From assembly GCA_013214945.1 (NCBI GenBank), contig JABSRT010000016.1:49677-113676 (forward strand): DNA of 64,000 nucleotides, in the 5' to 3' direction. Below are positions 51,087-61,345 of the stretch, piece by piece; position 1 is the stretch's first letter; each line of letters starts with the position of its first letter. The position numbers and the translations under genes were made by a program. The DNA is from Gammaproteobacteria bacterium. GTDB taxonomy: Bacteria > Pseudomonadota > Gammaproteobacteria > Enterobacterales > Psychrobiaceae. Below the pieces are notes generated by a model. That model searched no databases. It was not told the DNA's origin and worked only from the letters and a program-made list of their open reading frames with translations.

Positions 51087-53648
51087 TTAACCTACCAAGT
51101 TTAGCTGTCGGTTTAAGCTCGAGTACTTTCCTAGGAGGGATAGGCAGTCAGCTATCGGCACTGCGGGGCTAAAATAAAATCCCTGAATGTACCTGCAACC
51201 TTGCTGGCGTAAAAAGGATAATTGTTCATCAGTTTCAACCCCCTCTGCAATAACTTCTATCCCTAATTTTGACGCGAGCTCAATCACAGTTGAGGTCAAT
51301 ATTTGGCTATTTTTATCCTGTTTAATAGCTTTGACAAAAGAACGATCGATTTTGATAATATCGACATCATAATCAATCAAATAGTTTAACGATGAGTAGC
51401 CGGTACAGAAATCATCAAGTGCGATTTTAATCCCTCTCGCTTTTAGTTGAGATAGTGCTTTCTTGGCATAGCGGTTTTCGGACAGTGCTGTCGACTCTGT
51501 TATCTCAATCACAATTGAATCATAGGGTAAACCAGCCGCTGCAATCACAGTCGCTATCGATTCCTGCTCTAGCTCATCGTGAAAAAACTCGCTAATTGAG
51601 CGATTGATTGAGAAGCTAATGTGCTTATAACCTTGCCGATGGAGGTGCTTTAGATCAAGACAGGCTTGCTCTAGCACAAATTGACCGACCAGATGAATTA
51701 AACCATATTCTTGTGCAATAGGAATAAATTCGTTGGGGGAGATAAAACCACCATCGCCATTAGGCCAGCGCACAAGCGCTTCAAACTTAGATATTTGGTT
51801 TTTTTCTATATCAACAATTGGCTGATAATAGACGTGCAACTGTCCCTGTTCTAAGGCAAGTTTTAACTGTTTTTTTAACTCCAGTTTATGCTGGTACTTT
51901 TTTTGTGAAAGGGTATCATGAAAAGAAATGCAATTACGGCCATCATTTTTAGCATTATGCATTGCATGATTAGCATGGCGTAACAGTAGCTTGGCCGTTG
52001 TACCAGCATCTGGGTACATTGCAACGCCAATGCTTGCCGTAACATCAACAGCCACCTCATTGAGTTTGAACAGATGATTAAAACAACGTTGTATTTGATC
52101 ACAAATAACCTGAGTTTTCACTAACGACGTATCAGATATTAGCAGGGTGAATTCATCGCCACCATAGCGGCAGAGCAAGTCGTTCTCACCTATTATTTTA
52201 GATAATCTGTTCGCCAGCTCGCACAATAACAAATCACCTGTTTCATGGCCGTAGCTGTCATTAATCGTTTTAAATTTATCAACATCGATAAACAAAATTG
52301 ATAATAATGTTTCATCGCTAGCGACATCGAGGTGCTGCTCGAGCTGACCAATGAAACTTCTGCGATTTAATAGTGAGGTTAGTGGGTCACAGTTAGCAAA
52401 AAATAGCAGTTCTTGCTCGGTTGCTTTCCAGTTTGTAATATCTCTAAATATAGCCACATAGTGGCTCGCTATATCTTGTTCATTTTTTACGACGTTAAGG
52501 GCCAGTTCTTCTGGATAAATTTGGCCATTTTTGCGTTTATTCCAGACTTCGCCTTTCCAACTTCCTGTTAGCAGAAGTGCTTGCCACATCTGGTGATAAA
52601 ATTCACTATTTTGGAGGCCGGATGATAAAATACTAGGGTTTTTGCCCAACAATTCAGCTTGGCTGTATCCAGTTAACCGCTCCATTGCCTTGTTAACCAA
52701 AATAATTTTATTTTGGCTGTCAGTTATCATTATTGACTCAGAGCTATGGTCAAGTACTACGTCGGAAAGCTTCTTATCAAGGTTTAATTGGTAAAGCTTA
52801 GAGATATCCTGAATAGTCCCTTCAAGGCACACTACTTCACCTTCGGCTGATTTTGTGATGGTAGCCAGTTGATGTAGGTATTTTATTTGACCGTTAGCAA
52901 GCACAATGCGATAAATTAGGTTGTCGCTATCTTTATCTCCGGTGAGGATTTGACTAATAACATGATTGAATCTTTTACAGTCATCATGATGAATAAATTG
53001 GGTGGTTTGCCCAAAGGATAAATTATCGTTAGTAATATCCATTTCAAATATACGATAAATTTCCTTACTCCATAACACCACATCGTTGCTAACATCCCAA
53101 CGCCAGTTGCCTATTTTTGCTAAGTTCTGGGCCGTGTTAAGGTTTTCGACCAACTGTTGTTTTTCTGCGACCGCCTGCTGCTGAGTCTGCTTTTGGAGAA
53201 TAAAATAGCCAAAATCAGACAGCCATTCGATTTGGCTAGATGTTAGCTCTATTGGTTTACTAAATATACACACCAATATTCCTACGGTTTCTCCGCCTAG
53301 ATCGCGCAATGAAATAGCTAAATAGCTTTGGGCATTCAGTGTTTTTAATATGTCATCATGCGGAAATTGCGATTGTACTGAATGAGGGAAATAACAAACC
53401 TCGTCGCTGCTTATAGTGACTTGACAAGGTGATGCGGCTAACTCGTAATGGATATTGCTAACCTGTTGCCCGTTATTCAAATAACATAATGTTTGAGCTT
53501 TGGTTTGCAAGGGATCTATTTCTGCAATAAAGCAATGAGCTGGAGTGTATTTCTGATAGACCATTTCTAGGGCTTTTAAAAACCACTGATCAACACTCGG
53601 TAAGTTATCCATCAGCCTCATTTTTTTTAACATAGCTATTTCCGTCAT
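51087..53648 (-). CDS. GAF-PAS-PAS-GGDEF-EAL c-di-GMP turnover protein
   Basis: An 853-residue soluble protein. A GAF-like domain at about residues 5-155 is followed by two PAS domains (about 165-285 and 290-410), a GGDEF domain (415-580, CRYGGDEFTLL; I-site RxxD absent, GEND instead) and an EAL domain (590-845, FEALVRWPN, EITES, ALDDFCTGYSSL where Cys replaces the usual Gly, KIDRSFV, IAEGVET). Both active sites look complete, so either activity may dominate; the PAS/GAF input is unknown. No membrane helix. It is divergent from nothing nearby and follows the chemoreceptor gene on the same strand. Confidence 0.9.
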   Translation of the reverse strand: MTEIAMLKKMRLMDNLPSVDQWFLKALEMVYQKYTPAHCFIAEIDPLQTKAQTLCYLNNGQQVSNIHYELAASPCQVTISSDEVCYFPHSVQSQFPHDDILKTLNAQSYLAISLRDLGGETVGILVCIFSKPIELTSSQIEWLSDFGYFILQKQTQQQAVAEKQQLVENLNTAQNLAKIGNWRWDVSNDVVLWSKEIYRIFEMDITNDNLSFGQTTQFIHHDDCKRFNHVISQILTGDKDSDNLIYRIVLANGQIKYLHQLATITKSAEGEVVCLEGTIQDISKLYQLNLDKKLSDVVLDHSSESIMITDSQNKIILVNKAMERLTGYSQAELLGKNPSILSSGLQNSEFYHQMWQALLLTGSWKGEVWNKRKNGQIYPEELALNVVKNEQDIASHYVAIFRDITNWKATEQELLFFANCDPLTSLLNRRSFIGQLEQHLDVASDETLLSILFIDVDKFKTINDSYGHETGDLLLCELANRLSKIIGENDLLCRYGGDEFTLLISDTSLVKTQVICDQIQRCFNHLFKLNEVAVDVTASIGVAMYPDAGTTAKLLLRHANHAMHNAKNDGRNCISFHDTLSQKKYQHKLELKKQLKLALEQGQLHVYYQPIVDIEKNQISKFEALVRWPNGDGGFISPNEFIPIAQEYGLIHLVGQFVLEQACLDLKHLHRQGYKHISFSINRSISEFFHDELEQESIATVIAAAGLPYDSIVIEITESTALSENRYAKKALSQLKARGIKIALDDFCTGYSSLNYLIDYDVDIIKIDRSFVKAIKQDKNSQILTSTVIELASKLGIEVIAEGVETDEQLSFLRQQGCRYIQGFYFSPAVPIADCLSLLGKYSSLNRQLNLVG

Positions 53649-53709
53649 TTATTATTAAAGCACTTATGGTAAAACGATGTGCCAGTTGTCTTCTTAGTCA
53701 AGTTGCAAC

Positions 53710-55251
53710 CTAGCGAAAGGTAGCGCTTAAGTTATTAATGTCGTGTGCACTCGTTTGAACAAGTGCACCATCTGACTGTACTTGTTGGGCCAACTGGGTA
53801 TTGTGCTTAGATATTTGATCAATAGTATGAACACTACAGCTAATTTGCTCCGCTACCGCACTTTGCTCTTCTGTTGTTGCCGCAACCTGTGTTGATGAAT
53901 CGGTGACCAACGCCATCATATTAATAATTTTAGCCATCGCCTCTCGAGCTAATTTACTTTGCTGGCAGCATTGCTCTGCCTGACTCTGGTTTGCCAGCAT
54001 CATTTCGCTCCATGACGTTAATGTCTGTTGCAATGCAACGATGGAGTCTTCAATTTGCTCTGTCGCCGTTTGGGTACGGCTTGCTAACGTTCTTACTTCA
54101 TCGGCAACCACAGCAAAACCACGCCCTTGCTCTCCGGCCCGTGCCGCTTCTATTGCGGCATTTAATGCGAGTAAATTTGTTTGATCGGCAATTCCTTTTA
54201 TCTCAGACATGACGGTTGATATTTTATCCGTATCTGATATTAATACGGCTGCAGAGCTAGCGGCAGATTGAACATCATCTGCCAGTTTTGAAATAGTTGA
54301 CTCGGTGTCACTAATAATACTTATCGCAGCTTTACATTCGTTATTAACAGTCACAACACTATCTTTTGATTCGACGGTACTGCGACTAATCTCAGCTATA
54401 GAAGAACTCATCTCAGTGATTGCTGTCGCTAATTGATCCAAATGTGAGCTTTGCTCAAGCAGTCCGTCGAGTGTCTGACTTGATGAATTCCCTAGCGTTG
54501 AGGCAACTTGAACTAGGCTGCTGCCATAATCGGTGCTGCGACCTAGCACAGTGCGCAGTCTAGCTATGGACATTTGTTGAGTATAATCGGCAATACCAAC
54601 CAAGCCTTTGCCTGCAAAAATTAGTCGTGATGGGCTATCAATCTGTTGTTTAATTTTTTGAATATGCTTAGGCAGGTTGAAAAATTCTTCCATGTAAATA
54701 GCTAACATTGCGGCCACCACTATTAAGGGGGTCATAATACTGAGCCAGTTTTGCGATAGATAAAACTGGCCACCACATATGAGTAACAAAAAGCAGATAA
54801 ACAAACTATGTTTTAACGGCCGATTAGCGTGAAAATCGCTGAGTTTTTTACCGGCATTGATTCTCTGGTAAAGCGCCGCTGCGTCACTTTTTTGCTCGGC
54901 GCTCGGACAGACCCGTACCGATTGATAACCGGTGACTATGCCATTTTCGGTTAGTGGTGTCACATAAGCATCAACCCAGTAAAACCCGCCATTTTTACAG
55001 CGGTTTTTAACCATGCCGCGCCATGGTTGATTATTTTTAAGCTTGTCCCACAAATCGCCAAAAGCGGCGGTAGGCATATCGGGATGGCGGACAATATTAT
55101 GGTTTTGTCCCACTAATTCATCGCAGGAATAGCCGGCAACACGTGCAAAGCTTTCATTAACATAAGTGATAACCCCACGTAGGTCAGTGATTGAAACTAG
55201 TTGTTCAGATTCAGGGAAGGTAACTTCGAAATCGTTGGTATTTCTTTTCAT
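53710..55251 (-). CDS. Aer-like PAS chemoreceptor (methyl-accepting protein)
   Basis: A 513-residue receptor. N-terminal PAS (about 15-120) of the Aer type, with the motif [20 protein letters not shown]. Two membrane segments (about 147-190) follow without a large periplasmic domain. The cytoplasmic signalling part has the conserved tip [20 protein letters not shown] and [15 protein letters not shown]. By analogy with Aer it senses redox or O2 through FAD bound to PAS and controls swimming. No che genes are nearby. Confidence 0.92.
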   Translation of the reverse strand: MKRNTNDFEVTFPESEQLVSITDLRGVITYVNESFARVAGYSCDELVGQNHNIVRHPDMPTAAFGDLWDKLKNNQPWRGMVKNRCKNGGFYWVDAYVTPLTENGIVTGYQSVRVCPSAEQKSDAAALYQRINAGKKLSDFHANRPLKHSLFICFLLLICGGQFYLSQNWLSIMTPLIVVAAMLAIYMEEFFNLPKHIQKIKQQIDSPSRLIFAGKGLVGIADYTQQMSIARLRTVLGRSTDYGSSLVQVASTLGNSSSQTLDGLLEQSSHLDQLATAITEMSSSIAEISRSTVESKDSVVTVNNECKAAISIISDTESTISKLADDVQSAASSAAVLISDTDKISTVMSEIKGIADQTNLLALNAAIEAARAGEQGRGFAVVADEVRTLASRTQTATEQIEDSIVALQQTLTSWSEMMLANQSQAEQCCQQSKLAREAMAKIINMMALVTDSSTQVAATTEEQSAVAEQISCSVHTIDQISKHNTQLAQQVQSDGALVQTSAHDINNLSATFR

Positions 55252-55871
55252 TATTACACTCTATGTGTGCAGCACTAATATTAAGCGCATAACTGATTTA
55301 GTTATCATGCGCTGCTTTTCTATTAATCAATAACCTTACAAAGGGTAAGGGTTAGTTGGTGGCGGAATAATAACCAACACAAAAGAAGCGGTCAATGTTT
55401 TTGTTGATTCCGCTGGTTTTGCTGAATTTGTTGATTTATTACGATTCTCAGATCGTTGTGATTAATTCTCAGCGAACTAATGCTTTTGCTCAAGGTTTTA
55501 TCCGATAGTTAAATTTAGGTTTGATAAATTAGTTGTAAAATGTGGGCTTAATAAGCTTGGTTCATACAGTGATGTATCCCAACGTCATGTTTTTAAGGCG
55601 TTAATTTGTAGGTGGCCATCGTGTTTTTAGTCCGTGAATGACATGCGAAAATGAAGCCATCAATAATTCAGCGACTTGACTCATGTTTAAATAATTTTCA
55701 TCAGTGTATAGAGCAACCCTTTGGGAACTTTGATCTAGATCAATGTCTGTTGATATATGCGTTTTGCTTGATATTCGCGGTATGTGTGATGTGTGTTTTC
55801 ATTGGCAAGCATTTCGTACTAAATCGAAAAGGTTGATTATCGGAAATTTGATAAAGTACAGATGCTAAATA
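55252..55871. other. Intergenic region of about 620 bp with one doubtful small frame
   Basis: This stretch shows no convincing gene. A 61-codon plus-strand frame at 55651-55836 encodes a short protein with one hydrophobic segment (LLIYAFCLIFAVCVMCVFIG) but has no ribosome site and two overlapping ATGs in other frames. It is kept as a low-confidence possibility only. The rest is AT-rich and may be degraded sequence around the XRE pseudogene. Confidence 0.35.
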
Positions 55872-56081
55872 AGCGTACACCTAGCGCATTAGCTATGCGT
55901 TGCAGCGTATCAATATCAGGGGAGGGCGATCATTTTATTAGTGATTGATGCGAGAGTTCGCAGAGTTAATGTCGATGCCAATATCAATGCCACCAATACG
56001 CAGCCCCAAACTTTTTTGACTGACCTGTGTTTTGTTTCTTGGCTCTTTCAGGCGAACCATACTTGAATTCTGGTTCGCCAT
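55872..56081 (-). pseudogene. Decayed XRE regulator, paralogue of the gene at 43271-43591
   Basis: Reading minus from ATG 56081 gives MANQNS.MVRLKE.RN, then QK.LGLRIG and GID.NSA.SR.NH, matching the intact XRE protein (MTKQNL..VRLKEARN...). A 12-nt tandem duplication (GGCATTGATATT/GGCATCGACATT) inserts four residues after GLRIG. Two TAA codons follow NH where the intact gene has Tyr-Glu, a 1-nt deletion shifts the frame before PDIDTLQRIA, and homology ends after GV. Upstream flanks also match (ACCTTATT; CTAAGTT). It is an inactive duplicate. Confidence 0.85.
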
Positions 56082-56134
56082 TAGCACCTTATTTACTCTA
56101 AGTTTGATGCACAGCCTCCCTTACTTCTTAGTTT

Positions 56135-57205
56135 TCAGCGCTCGAATAAGACCAAATTTTCGATGTTTAACTTCAGTTGTAATTCATCGCCGATAGTATG
56201 TTTTATATCATATTTAGCGGGGATGCTACACAAAATAGTCACGCCGTCAGACAAGGTTAGTTCGTAGGTGTAGCTCGAACCGTGAAAGTCTTTTTTAGTC
56301 ACCGTGCCGCAGTAGCTGGCGCTGCTGTCGTGTGTTACATCGTCGATACGCACTAATAAATCCACTTTTTCCCCAGCAATAAAACCGTGAGGTGATTTTG
56401 ACTCAATGCGGCCTAGACTTGTCTCGATGCAGTGTTCGCAAACCGTGGTCGCGGGAATAAATTTACTGGTACCGATAAAGTTCGCGACAAACTTAGTCGC
56501 TGGGTGATGATAACTGTTATACGCGTTGTCCCATTGATGAATTTTACCTTGGTGCATCACCGCAATTTTATCGGCGATGGCAAAGGCTTCAGCTTGATCA
56601 TGGCTAACAATCAGGGCGCTGACTTTTTCTTGTTTTAAAATCGCCTTTACTTGCGGCACTAAAGTTTCACGGAGCTTAGCGTCTAAACCAGAAAATGGTT
56701 CATCTAATAAAATGAGCTTTGGTTTGGGCGCGAGCGCTCTCGCGAGTGCAATACGTTGCTGCTGACCACCGGAAAGCTGGTGAGGATAACTTTTGGCGCT
56801 GTCACTTAGCTCGACTAATGCCAATAATTGTTTAACTCGGGCCTGGCGCTGCTGCCTGCTTAGGTGCTTTATGCCAAAGCAGATATTGTCTTCAATACTT
56901 AAATGCGGGAACAGTGAAATGTCTTGAAATACCATGCCGATGTTACGATGTTCTGGGGCTAATGTATTGTTAATTTGAGAAATAACCTGCTTAGATAGCA
57001 CTATTGTTCCCGCCAGTACCGGTTCAAAGCCAGCGATTGCGCGCAATAAGGTTGATTTCCCACAGCCACTAGGGCCGAGTAAGCAGCCTATTTCACCGGG
57101 TGCAATGTTTAAAGAAACGTCTTTAACAATGATTTTTTTACCATAACCAACACTAATGTTTTTTAATTCAAGTAGCGGTGGTGTCAGTTGTTTGGCTAAG
57201 TTCAT
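56135..57205 (-). CDS. fbpC: Ferric iron ABC transporter ATP-binding protein
   Basis: A 356-residue ATPase with Walker A LLGPSGCGKSTLLRAI, Q-loop MVFQDISLFPHL, signature LSGGQQQRIALARAL, Walker B KLILLDEPFSGLD, H-loop VSHDQAEAFAI and a C-terminal TOBE-like regulatory domain. This is the FbpC type, which imports Fe3+ delivered by the binding protein. It is 2 bp downstream of the permease gene in the same operon. Confidence 0.92.
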   Translation of the reverse strand: MNLAKQLTPPLLELKNISVGYGKKIIVKDVSLNIAPGEIGCLLGPSGCGKSTLLRAIAGFEPVLAGTIVLSKQVISQINNTLAPEHRNIGMVFQDISLFPHLSIEDNICFGIKHLSRQQRQARVKQLLALVELSDSAKSYPHQLSGGQQQRIALARALAPKPKLILLDEPFSGLDAKLRETLVPQVKAILKQEKVSALIVSHDQAEAFAIADKIAVMHQGKIHQWDNAYNSYHHPATKFVANFIGTSKFIPATTVCEHCIETSLGRIESKSPHGFIAGEKVDLLVRIDDVTHDSSASYCGTVTKKDFHGSSYTYELTLSDGVTILCSIPAKYDIKHTIGDELQLKLNIENLVLFER

Positions 57206-57207
57206 GG

Positions 57208-58857
57208 CTAATTCTGTTCTCTTTTTTGGGATATTGAACGGCTTAATAATATGACCGGTATTAGGCCGACAGCCACTATCATAAGGGATGCTGGAGCCGC
57301 GTCAACGAGTCTTTCATCGGATGCCAGTTCAAAGGCATGTACTGCTAAAGTATTGAAGTTAAAAGGCCGTAATATTAAGGTCGCTGGCAGTTCTTTTAAC
57401 ACATCGACAAAGACAATTAACAATGCCGTGAGCAGCGAGCTGTGCATTAGCGGCACGTGGATATTGTGTAAGACACCGGTGTTGTTATAACCCAGTGAAC
57501 GGGCAGCGTTATCCAGATTAGGTTTTATTTTATCGAGCCCGCTTTGTACTGCACCTAAAGACACCGCTAAAAACCTGACGGTGTAAGCAAAAAGCAGCGC
57601 AAACAAGGTGCCAGACAACATTAAACCCAACTCGATGTTAAAAAGTGATTCAAACAAGTCGATGATTTGGTGGTCTAACCAAGCGAGCGGAATTAGAATG
57701 CCAATGGCAATTATAGTGCCGGGCAGGGCGTAACCCAAACCAGCGATAGTAACGGCACTTACTACTACCGGGCTGCTTTTTAAACGTTTTGCATAGGCAA
57801 GGATCAGTGATAACACGACCGCGATTAGCGCCGCGCTCAACGCCAAATAAAATGAATTCCAGGCCAGCGAGGCAAAAGCTGACAGCTCAAAAGCTGCCTC
57901 AGTCAGCGACCAGTATGTTAGTACAGCTGCCGGGATTAAAAATCCAAACGTAATAGGAGTTAGGCAGGCTAGCCAAACGTAGGCCGACTGTTTTTTCGAG
58001 AGTGTTATTAGTGAACTGGGCGGGCGTTGCTCACTGTTGTTGTGGTAGCGGTTTTGGCGTCTGGAATAGCGCTCTAAGATAATTAAAAAGGCGACAAAAG
58101 TTAGTAGTAGCGAAGCGAGTTGCGCGGCGGCAGCTGGATCGCCCAGCCCGTAAAATGTGCGAAATATACCGGTAGTAAATGTGCTAACACCAAAAAATTG
58201 CACAGTGCCATAATCGGCCAACGTTTCCATTAATGCCAGCGTTAAACCGGCAATAATAGCGGGGCGCGCCATCGGCAGTGATAAGTGAAAAAACGCCTGA
58301 AAACGGCTGTAGCCTAAAGTACGACAAACTTCGAGCGAGTTGCTCGGTTGCTCTAAAAATGCGGCCCGGGCTAGCAGGTAAACATAAGGATATAATACTA
58401 AGGTTAACATCGCGACGGCGCCGCCTAATGAGCGAATTTCAAAAAACCAATATTGGCCATAACGTAATCCGGTTAGTTCCCTAATGGTACTTTGCACGGG
58501 CCCGGCGAAATCGAGTAATCCGGTGTAGGTATAGGCAACAATGTAAGCGGGCATTGCCAGTGGTAATAGCAAGGCCCAGCTTAAGAGGTTTTTTCCTTTA
58601 AACTCACAAACACTAGTAAACCAAGCTGTGGGCACGCCAATTAATAATGTGCCCAGTGCTACCCCAATTAATAACAGTGAAGAATTGATGACATAATCAG
58701 GTAAAACGGTGGCGGCTAAATGTGACCACGTGGGACCAAAACCACCAAAGACCGAACTTAAAACAACAAAAATTGGCAATGACAAAAGCAGGGCAATTAA
58801 CAGAGCACTGCTGCTAAGCCAGTTAAACGTTTTGTAATTTATTGGGTTAGCCTTCAT
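57208..58857 (-). CDS. fbpB: Ferric iron ABC transporter permease, fused double permease
   Basis: A 549-residue inner-membrane protein with two homologous permease halves (about 1-280 and 300-549), giving about twelve helices. Each half has the EAA-loop-like segment preceding the last helices (CRTLGYSRFQAFFHLSLPMARPA and AARSLGYNNTGVLHNIHVPL). This double permease is normal for FbpB. It precedes fbpC and follows fbpA by 179 bp. Confidence 0.92.
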   Translation of the reverse strand: MKANPINYKTFNWLSSSALLIALLLSLPIFVVLSSVFGGFGPTWSHLAATVLPDYVINSSLLLIGVALGTLLIGVPTAWFTSVCEFKGKNLLSWALLLPLAMPAYIVAYTYTGLLDFAGPVQSTIRELTGLRYGQYWFFEIRSLGGAVAMLTLVLYPYVYLLARAAFLEQPSNSLEVCRTLGYSRFQAFFHLSLPMARPAIIAGLTLALMETLADYGTVQFFGVSTFTTGIFRTFYGLGDPAAAAQLASLLLTFVAFLIILERYSRRQNRYHNNSEQRPPSSLITLSKKQSAYVWLACLTPITFGFLIPAAVLTYWSLTEAAFELSAFASLAWNSFYLALSAALIAVVLSLILAYAKRLKSSPVVVSAVTIAGLGYALPGTIIAIGILIPLAWLDHQIIDLFESLFNIELGLMLSGTLFALLFAYTVRFLAVSLGAVQSGLDKIKPNLDNAARSLGYNNTGVLHNIHVPLMHSSLLTALLIVFVDVLKELPATLILRPFNFNTLAVHAFELASDERLVDAAPASLMIVAVGLIPVILLSRSISQKREQN

Positions 58858-59036
58858 GTAAGCTCGTGGCGATCAAAATAAAAGAGGCTAAGTTTACCAT
58901 AGAGCTGAGATAAGAATCAGCTAAGTCGGGTATTTTATCTAAGGGAATTAGTGAGGTATGCGGGCGATAATCGCGAGATTACCACCCGTTTAGGCACCCG
59001 AAATTGCTTCGGATATGCCGGCGGAGCTAATGCGAG

Positions 59037-60068
59037 TTACTTCCAGCCAGCTCGATCCATAAGTTCTACCGCAGCGCGGTTATTTTCGCCAAGTTTGTTG
59101 AGCGCAATAGGATCGGCTTTAAAGGTGCCCCAACTCTTCAGTGAGTCAGAAATTTTAGCACTTTTTAATGCCGGGAACTCACTGTTTACCGCAGCATACC
59201 AAGCCTGTGATTCAGGGGACGACATGAACTCAATTAACTTGATTGCATTGTCTTTATTACGTGAGAATTTAGTAACACCGGCGCCACTAACATTCATGTG
59301 AACACCACGGCCTTGTTGATTGGGCCAGAACAATCCGACTTTTTCGACAATGGCTTTATCGCTGGCTTTGTCGCTATTCATAATGCGGCCAAAATAATAG
59401 GTATTTGACAGCGTGATATCACAAACACCAGCGGCAACGGCTTTAAGTTGGTCGGTGTCGCCGCCCGATGGTGGACGCGCAATGTTAGCGACCAATTTGT
59501 TGGCCCACGTTTGGGTTTTATCGCTGCCAATGTTTTCAATCATTGAAGCAACTAACGATTGGTTATAAATATTATTAGAGCTTCGCAGGCAGATTCTTCC
59601 TTGCCATTTACTGTTGGCCAAGTCTTCATAGCTCGATAACTCAGCAGGTTTAACATTAGCTTTTGAGTAGAAAATGGTGCGGGCACGCTGCGACAAACCA
59701 AACCATAAGTTGTCGCTATCGCGTAAATTGGCTGGAATGTTGCTATTTAATATTTCACTTGAAATCGGTTGCAGCACGCCTGCCAGCTTGGCTCTTTGCA
59801 AACGCCCGGCGTCAACGGTAATGAAAATGTCTGCTGGGCTGGCTTTGCCTTCAATTTTTAAGCGCTGTAATAGTGCATCGGCTTTACCAGTGATTAGGTT
59901 AACCGTAATGCCAGTGCTTTTCTCGAAGCGATCAAGCAGCGGTTTGATAAGGGCTTCTTTTCTGGCTGAGTAAACATTTACTTCAGTAGAGGCCAGTACT
60001 GCATGTGAAGAAAGCACAGTCGCAGCCGTTGCTAGTGCAATTAGGGTCTTGTTTAAAGATGTAATCAT
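59037..60068 (-). CDS. fbpA: Periplasmic ferric iron-binding protein
   Basis: A 343-residue protein with signal peptide (1-26, ending LAS). Core motifs are VNVYSARKEALIKPLLDRFE, ITGKADALLQRLKIEG and CDITLSNTYYFGRI, with the adjacent tyrosines that bind Fe3+ in the FbpA/FutA/IdiA family. It is the first gene of the iron operon, with GAGAT before ATG. No Fur-box match was obvious in the 112-bp upstream gap, though iron control is expected from the family. Confidence 0.92.
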   Translation of the reverse strand: MITSLNKTLIALATAATVLSSHAVLASTEVNVYSARKEALIKPLLDRFEKSTGITVNLITGKADALLQRLKIEGKASPADIFITVDAGRLQRAKLAGVLQPISSEILNSNIPANLRDSDNLWFGLSQRARTIFYSKANVKPAELSSYEDLANSKWQGRICLRSSNNIYNQSLVASMIENIGSDKTQTWANKLVANIARPPSGGDTDQLKAVAAGVCDITLSNTYYFGRIMNSDKASDKAIVEKVGLFWPNQQGRGVHMNVSGAGVTKFSRNKDNAIKLIEFMSSPESQAWYAAVNSEFPALKSAKISDSLKSWGTFKADPIALNKLGENNRAAVELMDRAGWK

Positions 60069-60180
60069 AGTGATCTCGTTTAAAGGTATACACCCACAAT
60101 CAATGAAGTTGCAGATTTTATGGTGACTTAAAATCCTGCATTTCCAATGGTCACGGATATAAAGGCTAAATTAAAATGTG

Positions 60181-61230
60181 TTAACGGTGGTTCTTATCTG
60201 ACGTTGTGCACTTAGCTTGTTCCGAGCGGTGAACCGCTTTATTAAGTACACCGAGCTTTATGGCAATCAATTTTTGATAAACCATTTTTTTGGATGAAAT
60301 AAAAATATATAAAAAGGGTGCTAAATACAAGTTGTAGAGGCTATGTTCGCTAGCTGACTGTTTTTTGTTAAGGCCAAAATTAAGCGGATGTTGTGGCTCT
60401 GAATAACAGTGGCTGTTAGCCAACTTATCCCACAGCGCTATGGTCGCGCCATAGTTTTTGTTGAAATGTCGGGGTTCGACCGAGTGGTGTATTTGGTGCT
60501 GCGCCGGTGAAATTAATATGTTTTCGAGCCAGCGCCAATAATGAATCGCAATATGACTGTGACGTAAGTTTGAGCCCGCGATATTAAAGGCAAATACCAA
60601 TACATTAACCTTGAGCGCAGTATACAAATCAACCTTGTCGGCAAAAAAGAAGATAAACACCGCAATACTTAGCCCTTGTACTACCGCACTTCTTAGAGCG
60701 AATAGTAGCCCTTCTACTGGATGAGTACGCAGCACAGTTAAAGGCGTTAAAGATGTCGCACTGTGGTGGGTTTTGTGAAACTGCCACAACCAAGGGATCT
60801 GATGCATCAATTTATGCAAATAAAAACGCGCGAAATCGTCTAGGACAAAGATAAATAAGGTAAATGCGGCAATGATCGCCCCGCGAGGAATGTCGTTACT
60901 CAAATGGATTCGCTGGCTAAAAGCTTGATGCATTAGCTCGAACATCGCCGTGGCAATGGTTAATTTAGTGATTAACAGCGGTACGATAAATAAGAATATC
61001 GCTTTGTTGATGATGATAATTTTGTAATCGGCAAAAGCTGAGCGCGAGCGCCACTGTTTTAAACCGAGCGCGCTAATAAGATTAGATCTCAGGTTGAGGC
61101 TCGTTGTTTTGGCCAACCAGATAAAGGCAATCACTAAAGCGCAAAGCAGATAGCCGTAAAAGAGTCGTTGTTGTGAGTTAGCGAAAATCTGGCTTAGGTC
61201 GCTCCAGTATTCGCTGAAAAAACTGTTCAT
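60181..61230 (-). CDS. Fatty-acid hydroxylase/sterol desaturase family membrane protein
   Basis: A 349-residue membrane protein with the di-iron histidine motifs HKLMH (about residue 138), HKTHH (about 149) and HQIHH (about 244) in the spacing of the sterol-desaturase superfamily, plus several membrane helices. It hydroxylates or desaturates a lipid; the substrate is unknown. It lies on the same strand between the iron-binding protein and the DUF4856 protein, bounded upstream by a terminator. Confidence 0.87.
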   Translation of the reverse strand: MNSFFSEYWSDLSQIFANSQQRLFYGYLLCALVIAFIWLAKTTSLNLRSNLISALGLKQWRSRSAFADYKIIIINKAIFLFIVPLLITKLTIATAMFELMHQAFSQRIHLSNDIPRGAIIAAFTLFIFVLDDFARFYLHKLMHQIPWLWQFHKTHHSATSLTPLTVLRTHPVEGLLFALRSAVVQGLSIAVFIFFFADKVDLYTALKVNVLVFAFNIAGSNLRHSHIAIHYWRWLENILISPAQHQIHHSVEPRHFNKNYGATIALWDKLANSHCYSEPQHPLNFGLNKKQSASEHSLYNLYLAPFLYIFISSKKMVYQKLIAIKLGVLNKAVHRSEQAKCTTSDKNHR

Positions 61231-61261
61231 AATAAGTCTTTCTTGGTGGAAAAAGAAAGCA

Positions 61262-61289
61262 GAGCTAGTTTCAAAAATGAAACTAGCTC
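61262..61289 (-). terminator. Terminator between the DUF4856 and fatty-acid hydroxylase genes
   Basis: GAGCTAGTTTC and GAAACTAGCTC pair perfectly over 11 bp around six bases. On the minus strand it is followed by a T-rich run. It isolates the DUF4856 transcript. Confidence 0.75.
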
Positions 61290-61345
61290 GAAGAGCTAAC
61301 CCAAGATCACGTTAGCCATAAAACGATTACCTTAACTTTAATCAA

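Noticed and set aside
55651..55836. 61-codon frame with one membrane-like helix
   Set aside because: No ribosome site, no conservation evidence and it sits in degraded intergenic sequence beside a pseudogene; mentioned only inside the intergenic entry.
60069..60180. Search for a Fur box upstream of fbpA
   Set aside because: No segment matched the 19-bp consensus well enough to report.
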